The notes: generated from the sequence alone by a model not told the origin. DNA of 64,000 nt from CAVQND01 sp049518415 (GCA_049518415.1 JBEKRX010000040.1:26079-90078), one strand, 5' to 3'; shown: positions 7,921 to 16,361, counted from the first letter of the stretch. Translations and numbers: made by a program.

Positions 7921-8892
7921 ATGAAACTGTCCTGCACGGTAGTGGCTGCGGTTGCCCTCGTTGGGGCCGCGCTGGAGATGCGCGCGGCGTTGGTTAACGG
8001 CATTGAGCGCGTGGTTCACGATGCGGTGATCACGCGCCAGGACGTTGAAGAAGAGACGCTGAGCGCGGAAAGGGAGCTTTGGCGCGATTACGGGGGCCAG
8101 CAAGAGGTGTATGAGAGAAGGCTGGCCGAGGCGGAGCACAACAACCTGGAGCACTTGACGGAACGACAGTTGATCCTGCATGAGTTCAAGACGGCCGGCC
8201 ACAGCCTGCCGGACAAGCTGATCGATGATTTCCTGCAGGCGGAGATCCGCTCGCACGGGGACCGCATGACGTTCATCAAGACGCTCGAGGCGGAAGGGAC
8301 AACCCTGGAGCGACACCGGCAGCGGATTCGTGAGCAGTACATCGAGCGGGCCATGCGAGAGAAGAACGTCTCGTCGGAAATCATCATCTCGCCGCACAAA
8401 GTCGAGGTGTATTACCAGGAGCACCACGAGAGCTACAACCTCCCAGACCGGGTCAAGCTGCGGCTGATTGTGCTCAAGAAGTCGAGCGAGCCGGATGCGC
8501 CTCAGGCCCGGGAAATGGCGGAGGAAATCCTTGCCAAGCTGAAGGAAGGGGCGTCCTTTGCGGAGATGGCGAGCATGTATTCGGAAGAATCTCCGGAAAT
8601 TAAACTGCGGCAAGAGGGGGGGGACAAGGGCTGGTGGGGGAAGGGCGAGCTGCGCAAGGAACTTGACGAAATCGCCTTCTCGCTCAAGCCGGGCGAACGT
8701 AGCGGCGTCATCGAGACTGCCGAGACCTGTTACCTGATGCTGGTCGGGGGCAGCGACCCCGCGCATTACATGCCGCTGAGCGAGGTGCGCGACCAAATCG
8801 AACACGACTTGCAGGACCAGGAGCGCGCCCGCCTGCAGAAGCAGTGGATTGAAAAGCTGAGAAAAAAGACGTTCGTGTCGTATTATTATTAG
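7921..8892 (+). CDS. Periplasmic parvulin-type peptidyl-prolyl isomerase (SurA-like)
   Basis: This 323-residue protein starts with a signal peptide (MKLSCTVVAAVALVGAALEM). A charged, helical SurA_N-like region follows (ITRQDVEEETLSAERELW to ~residue 160), then one PpiC rotamase domain at about 175-275 with RLIVLKK, AEEILAKLKEGASFAEMASM, GDKGWWGKGELRKELDEIAF and a Gly-Glu-rich end (LKPGERSGVIET). A helical C terminus follows. It probably helps fold exported outer-membrane proteins. It has one parvulin domain instead of SurA's two. It is followed closely by pdxA, the same order of functions (surA-pdxA) known from enterobacteria. Confidence 0.85.
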   Translation: MKLSCTVVAAVALVGAALEMRAALVNGIERVVHDAVITRQDVEEETLSAERELWRDYGGQQEVYERRLAEAEHNNLEHLTERQLILHEFKTAGHSLPDKLIDDFLQAEIRSHGDRMTFIKTLEAEGTTLERHRQRIREQYIERAMREKNVSSEIIISPHKVEVYYQEHHESYNLPDRVKLRLIVLKKSSEPDAPQAREMAEEILAKLKEGASFAEMASMYSEESPEIKLRQEGGDKGWWGKGELRKELDEIAFSLKPGERSGVIETAETCYLMLVGGSDPAHYMPLSEVRDQIEHDLQDQERARLQKQWIEKLRKKTFVSYYY

Positions 8893-9002
8893 CGTGATGC
8901 GTAATGGGCGGCGGGCAAGACTCAGCGCAGCCGCAGCCAAAACAGAAAGCGGACGGTGGAAACCTTGCTCGCCGCGCTGAGTGGAGGCTCGTTCTTATTC
9001 TT

Positions 9003-10013
9003 ATGACCGGCTGGGTGGGCATTTCGCTGGGCGACATCACGGGCATCGGCCCGGAAGTCACGCTCAAGGCGCTGGCCGCTGAGGGCCAGTCCGACGGCAC
9101 GCGTTACCTGCTCCTCGGCGAGGCGGAGCGCGCGCAAGCGCTCAACCGGCAACTGGGATTGAATCTGCCGCTGCAAACTTACTGCGGCCCGGAGCAGCCC
9201 GGCTGGATTTTCCTCTGCAACCCGCTGCCCGGCGCCCTGCCGCGCGACCTGGCGGCGGGCGCCCCCGCCGCCGCCCAGGCCGCCGTGGCGTGGTTGCGCG
9301 CCGGCGCGCAACGCTGCTTGCGCCGGGAACTGGATGCCCTAGTGACGGCGCCGGTGAACAAGGGAGCGATCGTCCGCTCCGGCCTGACCTTCGTTGGACA
9401 AACGGAATTCCTGTCCGAACTGGCCGGCACGGAACGGACGGCGATGATGCTGCTCGGCCAGGATGAGGGCGGCCGCTGGCTGCGCGTGGCCCTGGCCACG
9501 ACCCATCTGCCGCTCAAAGAGGTGGCGGCGCACCTGACCCAGCCGAGAATTGAGCTGGTCGTGGAGTTGGCCGCGCGGGCTTGCGGCGCGCTGGGCCTGC
9601 CGCGCGCGCGGGTGGCCGTGTGCGGCCTGAACCCGCACGCGGGCGAGGGGGGCCAACTGGGCACGGAAGAGCAAACCATCATCGGCCCGGCCGTCCTGGC
9701 AGCGCAAGGCCGCCGAGTCGAGGTGGTGGGCCCATTGAGCGCGGACGCCTTGTTTTACCGCGCCCACCGGGGCGAGTATGACGCGGTGGTGGCCATGTAC
9801 CACGACCAGGGCCTGGCGCCGCTCAAGATGGTCAGCTTCGAAACGGGCGTGAACTGGACCCTCGGCCTGCCCTTCATCCGCACTTCACCCGACCACGGGA
9901 CCGCCTACGACATCGCCGGCCAAGGCAAAGCCAATCCGTCCAGCATGCGGGCGGCAATCCGATTGGCCAAGCAACTGGCGGCCAGGAATTCGGCGGCCCC
10001 GCCGGCGCGTTGA
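9003..10013 (+). CDS. pdxA: 4-hydroxythreonine-4-phosphate dehydrogenase
   Basis: This NAD-dependent enzyme of pyridoxal-5'-phosphate synthesis oxidises 4-phosphohydroxy-L-threonine. The start at ATG 9003 gives MTGWVGISLGDITGIGPEV, the usual N terminus; an upstream ATG at 8904 would add 33 unlike residues. Conserved segments are ALVTAPVNKGAI, GQTEFLSELAG, a metal-binding His in TTHLPLKEV, GLNPHAGEGGQLGTEE, YHDQGLAPLKMVSFETGVN and TSPDHGTAYDIAGQGKAN. The 336-residue length is normal. It lies downstream of the parvulin gene with a ~110-bp gap, and the two may share a transcript. Confidence 0.93.
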   Translation: MTGWVGISLGDITGIGPEVTLKALAAEGQSDGTRYLLLGEAERAQALNRQLGLNLPLQTYCGPEQPGWIFLCNPLPGALPRDLAAGAPAAAQAAVAWLRAGAQRCLRRELDALVTAPVNKGAIVRSGLTFVGQTEFLSELAGTERTAMMLLGQDEGGRWLRVALATTHLPLKEVAAHLTQPRIELVVELAARACGALGLPRARVAVCGLNPHAGEGGQLGTEEQTIIGPAVLAAQGRRVEVVGPLSADALFYRAHRGEYDAVVAMYHDQGLAPLKMVSFETGVNWTLGLPFIRTSPDHGTAYDIAGQGKANPSSMRAAIRLAKQLAARNSAAPPAR

Positions 10014-10082
10014 AAAGGGGGCCGTAACGGTTCCGTGGATTGGGTTGCGCACGGGGGCCGCGGGCGCTGCCCACCGCAACTG

Positions 10083-10245
10083 ATTCCAATTCGCGTTCAA
10101 GATGGCACTAATTCGCTTGTCCTTTGGGCCTCTGGCTTCGTTGCTCGCTCGTTGCAGATCGCTGGCGGATATGCGCCTCGCTCGCGCCTCGCCAGAGGCC
10201 CAAAGTCCTACGCGCCTTAGTGCCATCTTGAACGCTCGTTGGAAT
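10083..10245. repeat. 163-bp hairpin element with 29-bp inverted ends
   Basis: The ends (10083-10111 and 10217-10245) are inverted repeats identical at 26 of 29 positions. A second inner inverted segment (CTTTGGGCCTCTGGC and its complement) continues the stem. The whole unit can fold as one long hairpin between pdxA and dnaA, whose 3' ends face each other. One arm-like copy occurs at 41101-41127, and two 20-bp mini-hairpins (19387, 47862) use the outermost sequence of this element. It looks like a small mobile palindrome that may also end transcription. Confidence 0.65.
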
Positions 10246-10258
10246 GAGCAGGCACGGC

Positions 10259-11629
10259 TTAGCGCGAGAGCTGCTTCTCCAGGTATTGGACCACCTGGCG
10301 GACGTTGGCATCGACTTCCATCCGGTCCTTGACCAGGCGGCAGGCGTGCATGACCGTGCCGTGGTCGCGTCCGCCAAAGGCCTCCCCGATCATGCTGAGC
10401 GAACTGCCGGTCATCTCGCGCGCCAGATACATGGCCACCTGGCGCGGGAAGGCAATGTTCTCCGGCCGCCGCTTGCTGGTCATGTCGGCCAGCCGAATGT
10501 CAAAATGCTCGGCGACCTTCTTTTGGATGACCTCGAGGCTGACCGAGGCGCGGCCCTCCTCGTGGAGGATTTCGTGCAGCAAGCCCTCGACCACCTCGAG
10601 GCTGAGCTTCTTGCCGGTCAACGAGGCGTAAGAGGCGACGCGGATCAAGGCCCCTTCCAGCCGCCGAATATTGGTCCGAATGCGGTTAGCGAGGAAACTC
10701 ATGATTTCCTCCGGCAGCTCGGCGCCCATCAATTGGGCCTTCTTGCGCAAGATCGCCAGGCGCATTTCGACGTCCGGGGGCTGGAGGTCGGTGACCAGGC
10801 CCCACTCGAAGCGGGAGACCAGGCGCTGCTCGAGGTTTTGGATCTCGCTGGCGGGACGGTCGCAGGTCAGGACGATCTGCCGGTGGGCTTCGTGCAAGGC
10901 GTTAAAGGTGTGGAAGAATTCCTCCTGGATCCGCTCCTTGCCGGCGAGGAACTGGATGTCATCGATCAACAGCACGTCGGTCTGGCGGTATCTCTTGCGG
11001 AACTTCACCAGTTGATTGTTCTGAATGCCGTCGATGTATTCGTTGGTGAATTTCTCGGAAGAGAGGTAGGCCACGCGCGCGCCCTTCTTGTGGGTGACCA
11101 CGTAGTGCCCGATGGCGTGGAGCAAATGCGTCTTGCCCAAGCCCACCCCGCCGTAGAGGAAGAGGGGGTTGTAGGACTTGCCGGGCGCCTGGGCCACTGC
11201 CAGCGCGGCCGCATGGGCAAAGTTATTGTTGCTGCCGACCACGAAGGCCTCGAAGGTGTTCTTGGGATTGAACTCCAACTCAAGGTTCGCCCCAGTCCGC
11301 GGCGGTCCCGGTTCAAGCAGCACCTTGGTTTTCACCGCGGCCGGGTCGGCGGTCGGAACCGCCGCCGCCGGCGGATTGCCGGGCCCCACTTTGAACCTGA
11401 TCTGCAACTGCTGGCCGGAGGCGAGGGCCACCACGTCTTGCAGCAGGCCCATGTAATTGTCTTTGAGCCAGACCTCACAGAAGTCGTTGGCGACTTCCAG
11501 GACCAGGCTGCTATTCTCCTGCCCACAGGCCCGCAGCGGCGCGAACCAAAGATTATAGGTGTCAACGCTGAGCATCGAACGCAGACGCTCTTGCGCCGCG
11601 TCCCAAATTTTCTCTGCGGAAGCTTGCAT
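10259..11629 (-). CDS. dnaA: Chromosomal replication initiator DnaA
   Basis: This 456-residue initiator binds DnaA boxes at oriC and opens the origin. Domain I lies at about 1-85 (AQERLRSMLSVDTYNLWFA), followed by a short Pro/Ala linker (~90-125). The AAA+ domain III contains FVVGSNNNFAHAAALAVAQ, Walker A GGVGLGKTHLLHAIG, Walker B LLIDDIQFLAGKE and a sensor region. The C-terminal domain IV carries the DNA-binding signature SLSMIGEAFGGRDHGTVMHA. Length is normal. Transcription runs leftward; the upstream gap carries DnaA-box-like sites, suggesting autoregulation. A terminator-like hairpin lies in its leader. The next gene beyond the gap is glnB, not the common dnaN. Confidence 0.96.
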   Translation of the reverse strand: MQASAEKIWDAAQERLRSMLSVDTYNLWFAPLRACGQENSSLVLEVANDFCEVWLKDNYMGLLQDVVALASGQQLQIRFKVGPGNPPAAAVPTADPAAVKTKVLLEPGPPRTGANLELEFNPKNTFEAFVVGSNNNFAHAAALAVAQAPGKSYNPLFLYGGVGLGKTHLLHAIGHYVVTHKKGARVAYLSSEKFTNEYIDGIQNNQLVKFRKRYRQTDVLLIDDIQFLAGKERIQEEFFHTFNALHEAHRQIVLTCDRPASEIQNLEQRLVSRFEWGLVTDLQPPDVEMRLAILRKKAQLMGAELPEEIMSFLANRIRTNIRRLEGALIRVASYASLTGKKLSLEVVEGLLHEILHEEGRASVSLEVIQKKVAEHFDIRLADMTSKRRPENIAFPRQVAMYLAREMTGSSLSMIGEAFGGRDHGTVMHACRLVKDRMEVDANVRQVVQYLEKQLSR

Positions 11630-11640
11630 CGCTAATTCCT

Positions 11641-11660
11641 AAAAAGCCCGGCTTTCGGGC
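11641..11660 (-). terminator. Terminator-like hairpin just upstream of dnaA
   Basis: Read on the minus strand, GCCCGAAAGCCGGGC is followed at once by TTTTT (11645-11641), 11 bases before the dnaA start codon and overlapping its leader. It has the form of an intrinsic terminator. It may stop leftward transcripts entering from the origin gap, or attenuate dnaA. The ribosome-binding sequence AGGA follows the T run. Confidence 0.5.
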
Positions 11661-12000
11661 AGTTTATTCACCTGACGACTTGCCGCAACTTCGCTACTGC
11701 TCTCGGCTTTGCTTTTAGCACCCAAACTATGCCCAAACAAGAGAATCTCTGCAAAAAGCCGGGATTTCCGCAAATTCCCAATTCGGCGTCATACGTAAGC
11801 CATTGGAAACCAAGCACTTACAACTACCCTGGCTGACCGGCTCAGGCAGGGGTCACTCTCCAGCCCAATTCGACTGGGCCAACCCGCCGTGCGTGCAAAG
11901 GTTTTAGGCCATCCGGCCCTAACTTGCGAGGACAACATATTAACTCTTATTCACGAGTTATTCACAGGCCGATTCTGCCGTGAAATCAGGCACTTTTTAT
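11661..12000. other. oriC: Candidate oriC with DnaA-box-like 9-mers
   Basis: The 560-bp gap between dnaA and glnB has no gene. It contains TTATTCACA (11958-11966, an exact TTATNCACA match), TTATTCACG two bases before it (11947-11955) and TTATTCACC (11664-11672). All three are on the plus strand. Beside the pair is an AT-rich run (ACATATTAACTCTTATT, 11935-11951) suitable for unwinding. With dnaA alongside and parS sites 5 kb away this is a reasonable origin candidate, although three boxes is a small number. Confidence 0.5.
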
Positions 12001-12193
12001 CTGTCCGGCCCAACAGGCGGCTCGCCAGCCAGGGCACCGGGCCAGGTTCTTGACGACCTACAGCGGCCAGCATAAGCCTTCCAACATCCCAGGTTTTCAA
12101 ATCCGAAATCCGAATCGGCATACGTCTGAGCGGGGCTGCATCTGGAGCTCCACTCAACCCAGGCAAGGGCGTGCCGGCCTCGGGTCAGGCGGC

Positions 12194-12532
12194 TCAAACC
12201 GCTTGTTCGCCGGTCTCCTCAGTGCGGATGCGGACCGCGTTGTCAATCGAACTGACGAACACCTTGCCGTCTCCAATCTTGCCGGTCTTGGCCGCTTTGA
12301 CAATGGCGTCCACCGCGCTGGCGACCACGCTGTCCGACAAAACGACCTCGAGCTTGATCTTGGGCAGAAAATCGACGGTGTACTCGCTCCCGCGATAAAT
12401 CTCGGTGTGGCCCTTTTGCCGGCCAAAGCCCTTGACCTCGGAGACGGTCATGCCTTCAACGCCCAGGCCGGACAGGGCTTCCTTGACGTCCTCGAGCTTG
12501 AAGGGCTTAATAATGGCCTCGATCTTTTTCAT
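12194..12532 (-). CDS. glnB: Nitrogen regulatory protein P-II
   Basis: This 112-residue trimeric signal protein reports 2-oxoglutarate, ATP/ADP and usually glutamine status. It starts MKKIEAIIKPFKLEDVKEAL; longer frames upstream lack family similarity. The T-loop reads GRQKGHTEIYRGSEYTVDF and retains the Tyr (RGSEY) that is uridylylated in proteobacteria. The B-loop and C-loop region (VVASAVDAIVKAAKTGKIGDGKVF, in two parts) ends as usual with R-I-R-T-E-E-T-G. No ammonium transporter gene is adjacent, so it resembles a stand-alone GlnB instead of the amtB-linked GlnK. Confidence 0.93.
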   Translation of the reverse strand: MKKIEAIIKPFKLEDVKEALSGLGVEGMTVSEVKGFGRQKGHTEIYRGSEYTVDFLPKIKLEVVLSDSVVASAVDAIVKAAKTGKIGDGKVFVSSIDNAVRIRTEETGEQAV

Positions 12533-12851
12533 GTTCTGTTTCGTTTGCGCAGCGGCGGATATTAACCACCCGTTTGGGGCTGTAAACAGGATAAACAGGA
12601 ACGTGGAAAAAAGAAAGCGGCTTTTTTCTTTGAATGCCATCCCCCTGGCGGCGGTCCAAGACCTGAAAGCTGGACTGGTAAGTTTATCTCTGGCGGGCGG
12701 CGGGTGCTCTGGCACGGGGGGAGCAGTTCGCCGGGCTTTGCAGCCCGGCGCAGCCGGTGTGCCCTGCTGCGAGAGGTTCTAATGGTGAAGTCAAGCCAGG
12801 TTAATATCCGCTGAAAGGCCGTTGACAGGAATGATACTTGGTGCTTAATTA

Positions 12852-13062
12852 CCATCAGACAGCGCGCCTCGGGAGTGACCGTTGGCGCCAGGTGTGAATT
12901 TGCGGGTGTCAGGGCACTTGTTCTTTGTCAGCCCGAAACAGATTTCGGCCCGGGTTCCGGGTACAGGCCCGGGCCGATTTTCTCCGTAATCCTACTGTTG
13001 TACTAATTCGAAAATTCCCCGGGCTTTTCGGTCATCCTCTGACTGACTAGCCCGGTTTTTTT
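12852..13062 (+). ncRNA. Possible small RNA ending in an intrinsic terminator
   Basis: In the gene-free stretch 12533-13103, a promoter-like pair TTGACA (12822) and TAATTA (12846), spaced 18 bp, precedes ~210 bp containing a strong 9-bp hairpin (12946-12976, CGGCCCGGG with CCCGGGCCG). A terminator-like hairpin with a T run follows at 13019-13062. No coding sequence enters from the left on this strand, so the terminator needs another source; a small RNA would explain it. No known RNA family was recognised. Confidence 0.25.
13019..13062 (+). terminator. Intrinsic terminator-like hairpin
   Basis: The stem CCGGGCT (13019-13025) pairs with AGCCCGG (13049-13055) across a 23-nt loop and is followed by seven T (13056-13062). 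The loop is long for a classical terminator. Confidence 0.45.
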
Positions 13063-13103
13063 GTTTCCTGGCGGTTCAACTGCTGTTTTTAGGCCCAAGG
13101 CTC

Positions 13104-14153
13104 TCATGCTTCCACGCGCCGCAACAAGCCGCCGATCCTGGTAAACACCTCCGGCGGGAACCCCATCGCCACTTTCAACTGGTAATCCCGTTCCAGGATG
13201 TTCGGCTGGCCTTCCCAGCGGCGAAAGGTCCGCCAATCCACCAGTCCCCGCAGCCAGGCAAAGTGCCCGTGCACCGGCACTGGCAGGTCACTGCCATGGA
13301 CCATGCGCTCGACCAGCGGCGGGCGCAAACACTCCCGGAGGCGCCGCCCGCGAATCGGGATGTTGAAGGCGCTGGTGTCCCCGTAAAGCCTGGGAAAGCG
13401 GTGTGTCATTTCCACAAAGACATAAAAATACTCCCGGTCAAAGACCCCGCTGCTGGTGGCGCTGTGCGCGGCAATCACCGTCACGCCGCACTGGAGCGGC
13501 AGCGTCAAAATGCGCGGGTCAGCAAAGTCGGGGCGGAAGCTGGGGAGCGTATGTTCTCCGCCGGTGTGCGCCAGCAACGGCAACTGGGCCGCCGCCATCC
13601 GTTCCCAGAACCGGGTGAACCGGCGGTCATTGCAGTTGATGTTCTGGCAGTTGGGCAGGCATTTGAGCATCACCGCGCCGCCGGCCAGGCACCGCTCGAG
13701 TTCCGCGAGCGCGTCCGGCCGGGCCGGATGGATGGAAACCGCCGGCAGGAACTCCCGATGTTCCCGCGCCAGTCGCAGCACGTAGTCATTAGGCACATAA
13801 AACAAATTGGCCCCGGCCAGCGGCCGGCCCTGCTCGTCGCGCGTCAGGTCGTGGGCGAGGATTACCACGGTCCCAAGCGACGAACCGCGCACCATCGCCA
13901 GCAGCCGCTCCGCGTAGAGGCGCTCCAAATCCCCCCTCAGCGCCGCGCCCGGCAGGCCGAGATGCCGCAGCATCACCGCCGCCATCAGCCGCCGCCAGCC
14001 CCTGACCCGCACCCAGCAGCCCGAGCCCCCCGTGCCATTGCCGATGACGTGCACGTGCATGTCGATCGGTTTGGGACTCGGAATTCCCCCGCCGCCCGGT
14101 GGACCGTCCGGAGGCGCAGGCGCATGGGCCCGGGATGGTGGGGTTCCGTGCAT
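13104..14153 (-). CDS. Amidohydrolase-family metal-dependent hydrolase
   Basis: This 349-codon frame shows the TIM-barrel Amidohydrolase_2 pattern. It has the H-x-H metal motif in IDMHVHVIGNG, FVPNDYVLRLAREH with VSIHPARPDA, CLPNCQNINC, LLAHTGGEH (metal His), VIAAHSATSSG and a late Asp in MVHGSDLPVPV. It probably hydrolyses or decarboxylates a small carboxylated or cyclic compound; the substrate is unknown. The first ~28 residues are Pro/Gly-rich and unlike the family, so the true start may lie closer to IDMHVH, but no better start codon is evident. No neighbour gives a clue to the pathway. Confidence 0.75.
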   Translation of the reverse strand: MHGTPPSRAHAPAPPDGPPGGGGIPSPKPIDMHVHVIGNGTGGSGCWVRVRGWRRLMAAVMLRHLGLPGAALRGDLERLYAERLLAMVRGSSLGTVVILAHDLTRDEQGRPLAGANLFYVPNDYVLRLAREHREFLPAVSIHPARPDALAELERCLAGGAVMLKCLPNCQNINCNDRRFTRFWERMAAAQLPLLAHTGGEHTLPSFRPDFADPRILTLPLQCGVTVIAAHSATSSGVFDREYFYVFVEMTHRFPRLYGDTSAFNIPIRGRRLRECLRPPLVERMVHGSDLPVPVHGHFAWLRGLVDWRTFRRWEGQPNILERDYQLKVAMGFPPEVFTRIGGLLRRVEA

Positions 14154-14441
14154 ATCCTAAAGCCACCATAGCGGCAGTGCCGCTCGGGCACGAATTCAAA
14201 AAAACGAGAAGGCTTGCCTCTGATTTTGGCTGCGGCTCGGCCGCCCAGGCGGAGGCCTCCAGGTTCGCGGGCAAGCGCTGCCAAAGCCGCGGCGGGTTAT
14301 GGAGTGCGCCGGCTTGCCCGGCTCGGCCGCGCTGAGGGGTTGACGGCGGGCGGGCTGGGAGTTAAAACCAGGGCGTGAACTTGCGAATTGGGAAAGGGCA
14401 CGCCGCGCCACCAGGCCGGCCCCCGGCCGGAGGAGGAGCCT

Positions 14442-15005
14442 ATGCAGACTGTCCTGCCCGCTGACTTCAAACGCGGGATGGTGCTGATGCTGGACAACGT
14501 GCCGCACGTCCTGGAGGACCTTCACGCCTCAGGCACGGCGCAAACCAAGCACAAGTTGCACGCGCGCTTGCACAACCTGAACACCGGCCGGTTCATCGAC
14601 CGCACGTTCGCCGATAACGAGCGGGTGCCGGTGGCCCAACTCGACCACCGCACGGTCCAGTTCAGCTTCAAACAGGCAGACACCTACGTTTTCCTGGACA
14701 CCGAGACGTTTGACGAGCTGGTCCTTTCGGCCGAACAACTGGGCGAACGCCACTGGTTTCTCAAGGAGAACGAGGAGTACCGGGTCCTGTTCCTGGAAGG
14801 CAAACCGCTGAACATCGTGCTGCCGCCGCAGATTCCGTTGCGGGTCACCGACACCGCCCCGCCGACTCGCGGCGGGTCGGATTCCGCCTGGAAAGAAGCC
14901 CGGCTGGAGACCGGCCTGCAAATCATGGTGCCGCTCTTCATCGCCAAGGGCGAGACCATCCGCGTGGACACGCAGGAGCGGAAATACGCGGGCAAAAGCA
15001 ACTAG
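14442..15005 (+). CDS. Elongation factor P-like protein with Gln at the tip position
   Basis: This 187-residue, three-domain EF-P/YeiP-type protein starts MQTVLPADFKRGMVLMLDN. ATG 14442 follows a strong AGGAGGAG ribosome-binding site (14431-14438), which decides against the earlier in-frame start at 14388. The first 49 residues align without gaps to E. coli EF-P. The modified tip PGK34G is replaced by TAQ34T, so neither the modifiable Lys nor the Arg of other EF-P types is present. The OB domains read DTYVFLDTETFDELVLS and ETGLQIMVPLFIAKGETIRV, with the usual end DTQERKYAGK. It probably binds ribosomes at stalled peptides, but with different tip chemistry. A second canonical EF-P elsewhere is likely. 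Confidence 0.8.
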   Translation: MQTVLPADFKRGMVLMLDNVPHVLEDLHASGTAQTKHKLHARLHNLNTGRFIDRTFADNERVPVAQLDHRTVQFSFKQADTYVFLDTETFDELVLSAEQLGERHWFLKENEEYRVLFLEGKPLNIVLPPQIPLRVTDTAPPTRGGSDSAWKEARLETGLQIMVPLFIAKGETIRVDTQERKYAGKSN

Positions 15006-15232
15006 GCTCAGCGCGGCGGAGCCGCCCCCGGGGTTCAGGCAGCATGGCGAGGTCCAGAACGTTCTTTTGGACTCGATTCGGATTTCGGACTGCGGACTTC
15101 CCTTGCCCCGCCCTCCGCCCGGCGCCCCGTTGTCCTTTGGTCTGTTTGGCTTGTGGTCCCGCAGGCCTGTGATTCGGTGTCGCTGCTTGACTTCGCACCC
15201 AGAACGGTGACTTTGGGGCCAAGAACGTTCCG

Positions 15233-16210
15233 ATGCCCGCGATTGAAGTCACCGGCCTCACGAAGGCCTTTCGCACTTACAAGAAGCAGCCCGGCTTTGG
15301 CGGGGCGGTCAAAGGACTGTTTCGCCGCACCTACGAGCAAACGCTGGCGGTCAAAGACGTCAGCTTCACCATTGAACCGGGGGAGTTGGTGGGTTTCCTG
15401 GGGCCGAACGGGGCGGGTAAGACGACCACGCTCAAGATGCTATCGGGCCTGCTCTATCCCACGGGCGGCACGGCGCGGGTGCTGGGCTACGTGCCCTGGG
15501 AGCGGGACGACGGCTACCGGCGGCAATTTGCGCTGCTGCTGGGGCAGAAGAACCAACTGTGGTGGGACCTGCCGGCCCGGGAGTCGCTCGAACTGAACGC
15601 GAAGATCTACGGCATCCCCGCCGCGACGCTGGAGCGGCGGGTGGCGGAGATGGGGGGCCTGCTGGGCGTGTGCGACCAGATGAACACCAGCGTGCGCGAG
15701 CTCTCGCTGGGCGAGCGCGCCAAGATGGAACTGATTGCCTCGCTCCTGCACCAGCCCAAGGTGCTGTTCCTGGACGAGCCGACCATCGGGCTGGACGTGG
15801 TGTCGCAGAAGACCGTGCGCGAGTTTCTGCGCGAGCACAACGCCAGGCAAAAGACGACGATCCTCCTGACCAGCCATTACATGACGGATATCCAGGAGTT
15901 GTGCGCGCGGGTGATTATCATCGATCACGGCACCATCTTCTTCGATGGCCAGCTCAGCGACATAGTGGACCGGTTTGTGGATTCGAAGGTGGTGACCATC
16001 CAATGCGCGGCGGGGGCGAATTGCCCCGCCGAGCACCTGGGCAAATACGGCGAGATCGTCGAGCAAACCCCGGGTGGCGTCCGGCTCAAGGTCAAACGCG
16101 ACCGCGTCATCCCCGTCTGCAAGGCCTTGCTCGACGAACTGCCGGTGAGCGACATCGATATCCAGGAAGTCCCCATCGAGGAAGTCATCCGCCGCATCTT
16201 CGCGCGGTGA
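15233..16210 (+). CDS. ABC transporter ATP-binding protein (ABC-2/COG4586 type)
   Basis: This 325-residue ATPase has Walker A GPNGAGKTTTLKML, Q-loop LLLGQKNQLWWDLPARESL, the signature ELSLGERAKMELIASL (LSLGE instead of LSGGQ), Walker B VLFLDEPTIGLD, and the H-loop LLTSHYMTD. The inserted N-terminal stretch YKKQPGFGGAVKGLFRRTYE and the Q-loop context NQLWWDLP match the COG4586 group, whose partners are two ABC-2-type membrane proteins. Those permease genes are absent here, because the next gene is a reductase on the other strand. A C-terminal accessory domain (~245-325) is present. Substrate unknown. Confidence 0.88.
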   Translation: MPAIEVTGLTKAFRTYKKQPGFGGAVKGLFRRTYEQTLAVKDVSFTIEPGELVGFLGPNGAGKTTTLKMLSGLLYPTGGTARVLGYVPWERDDGYRRQFALLLGQKNQLWWDLPARESLELNAKIYGIPAATLERRVAEMGGLLGVCDQMNTSVRELSLGERAKMELIASLLHQPKVLFLDEPTIGLDVVSQKTVREFLREHNARQKTTILLTSHYMTDIQELCARVIIIDHGTIFFDGQLSDIVDRFVDSKVVTIQCAAGANCPAEHLGKYGEIVEQTPGGVRLKVKRDRVIPVCKALLDELPVSDIDIQEVPIEEVIRRIFAR

Positions 16211-16361
16211 GCCGTCAGGCGTGTCGGTGCCCCAGGAGCGCAGAGCTGGAGCTTTGCGCTCCGCCCCCGCTGCATCGTTACGGCTTGGCCGTACCCAGAA
16301 TCGGCAACGATGGCCCGCGGGAAAGGGCTTTTTTTTTCGGCACTGCTCCGCCGTGCCCAAC

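Noticed and set aside
12405..12782. Plus-strand frame opposite glnB and its upstream region
   Set aside because: It overlaps glnB in antisense and has no signal of coding. The hydrophobic part arises from the P-II gene's complement.
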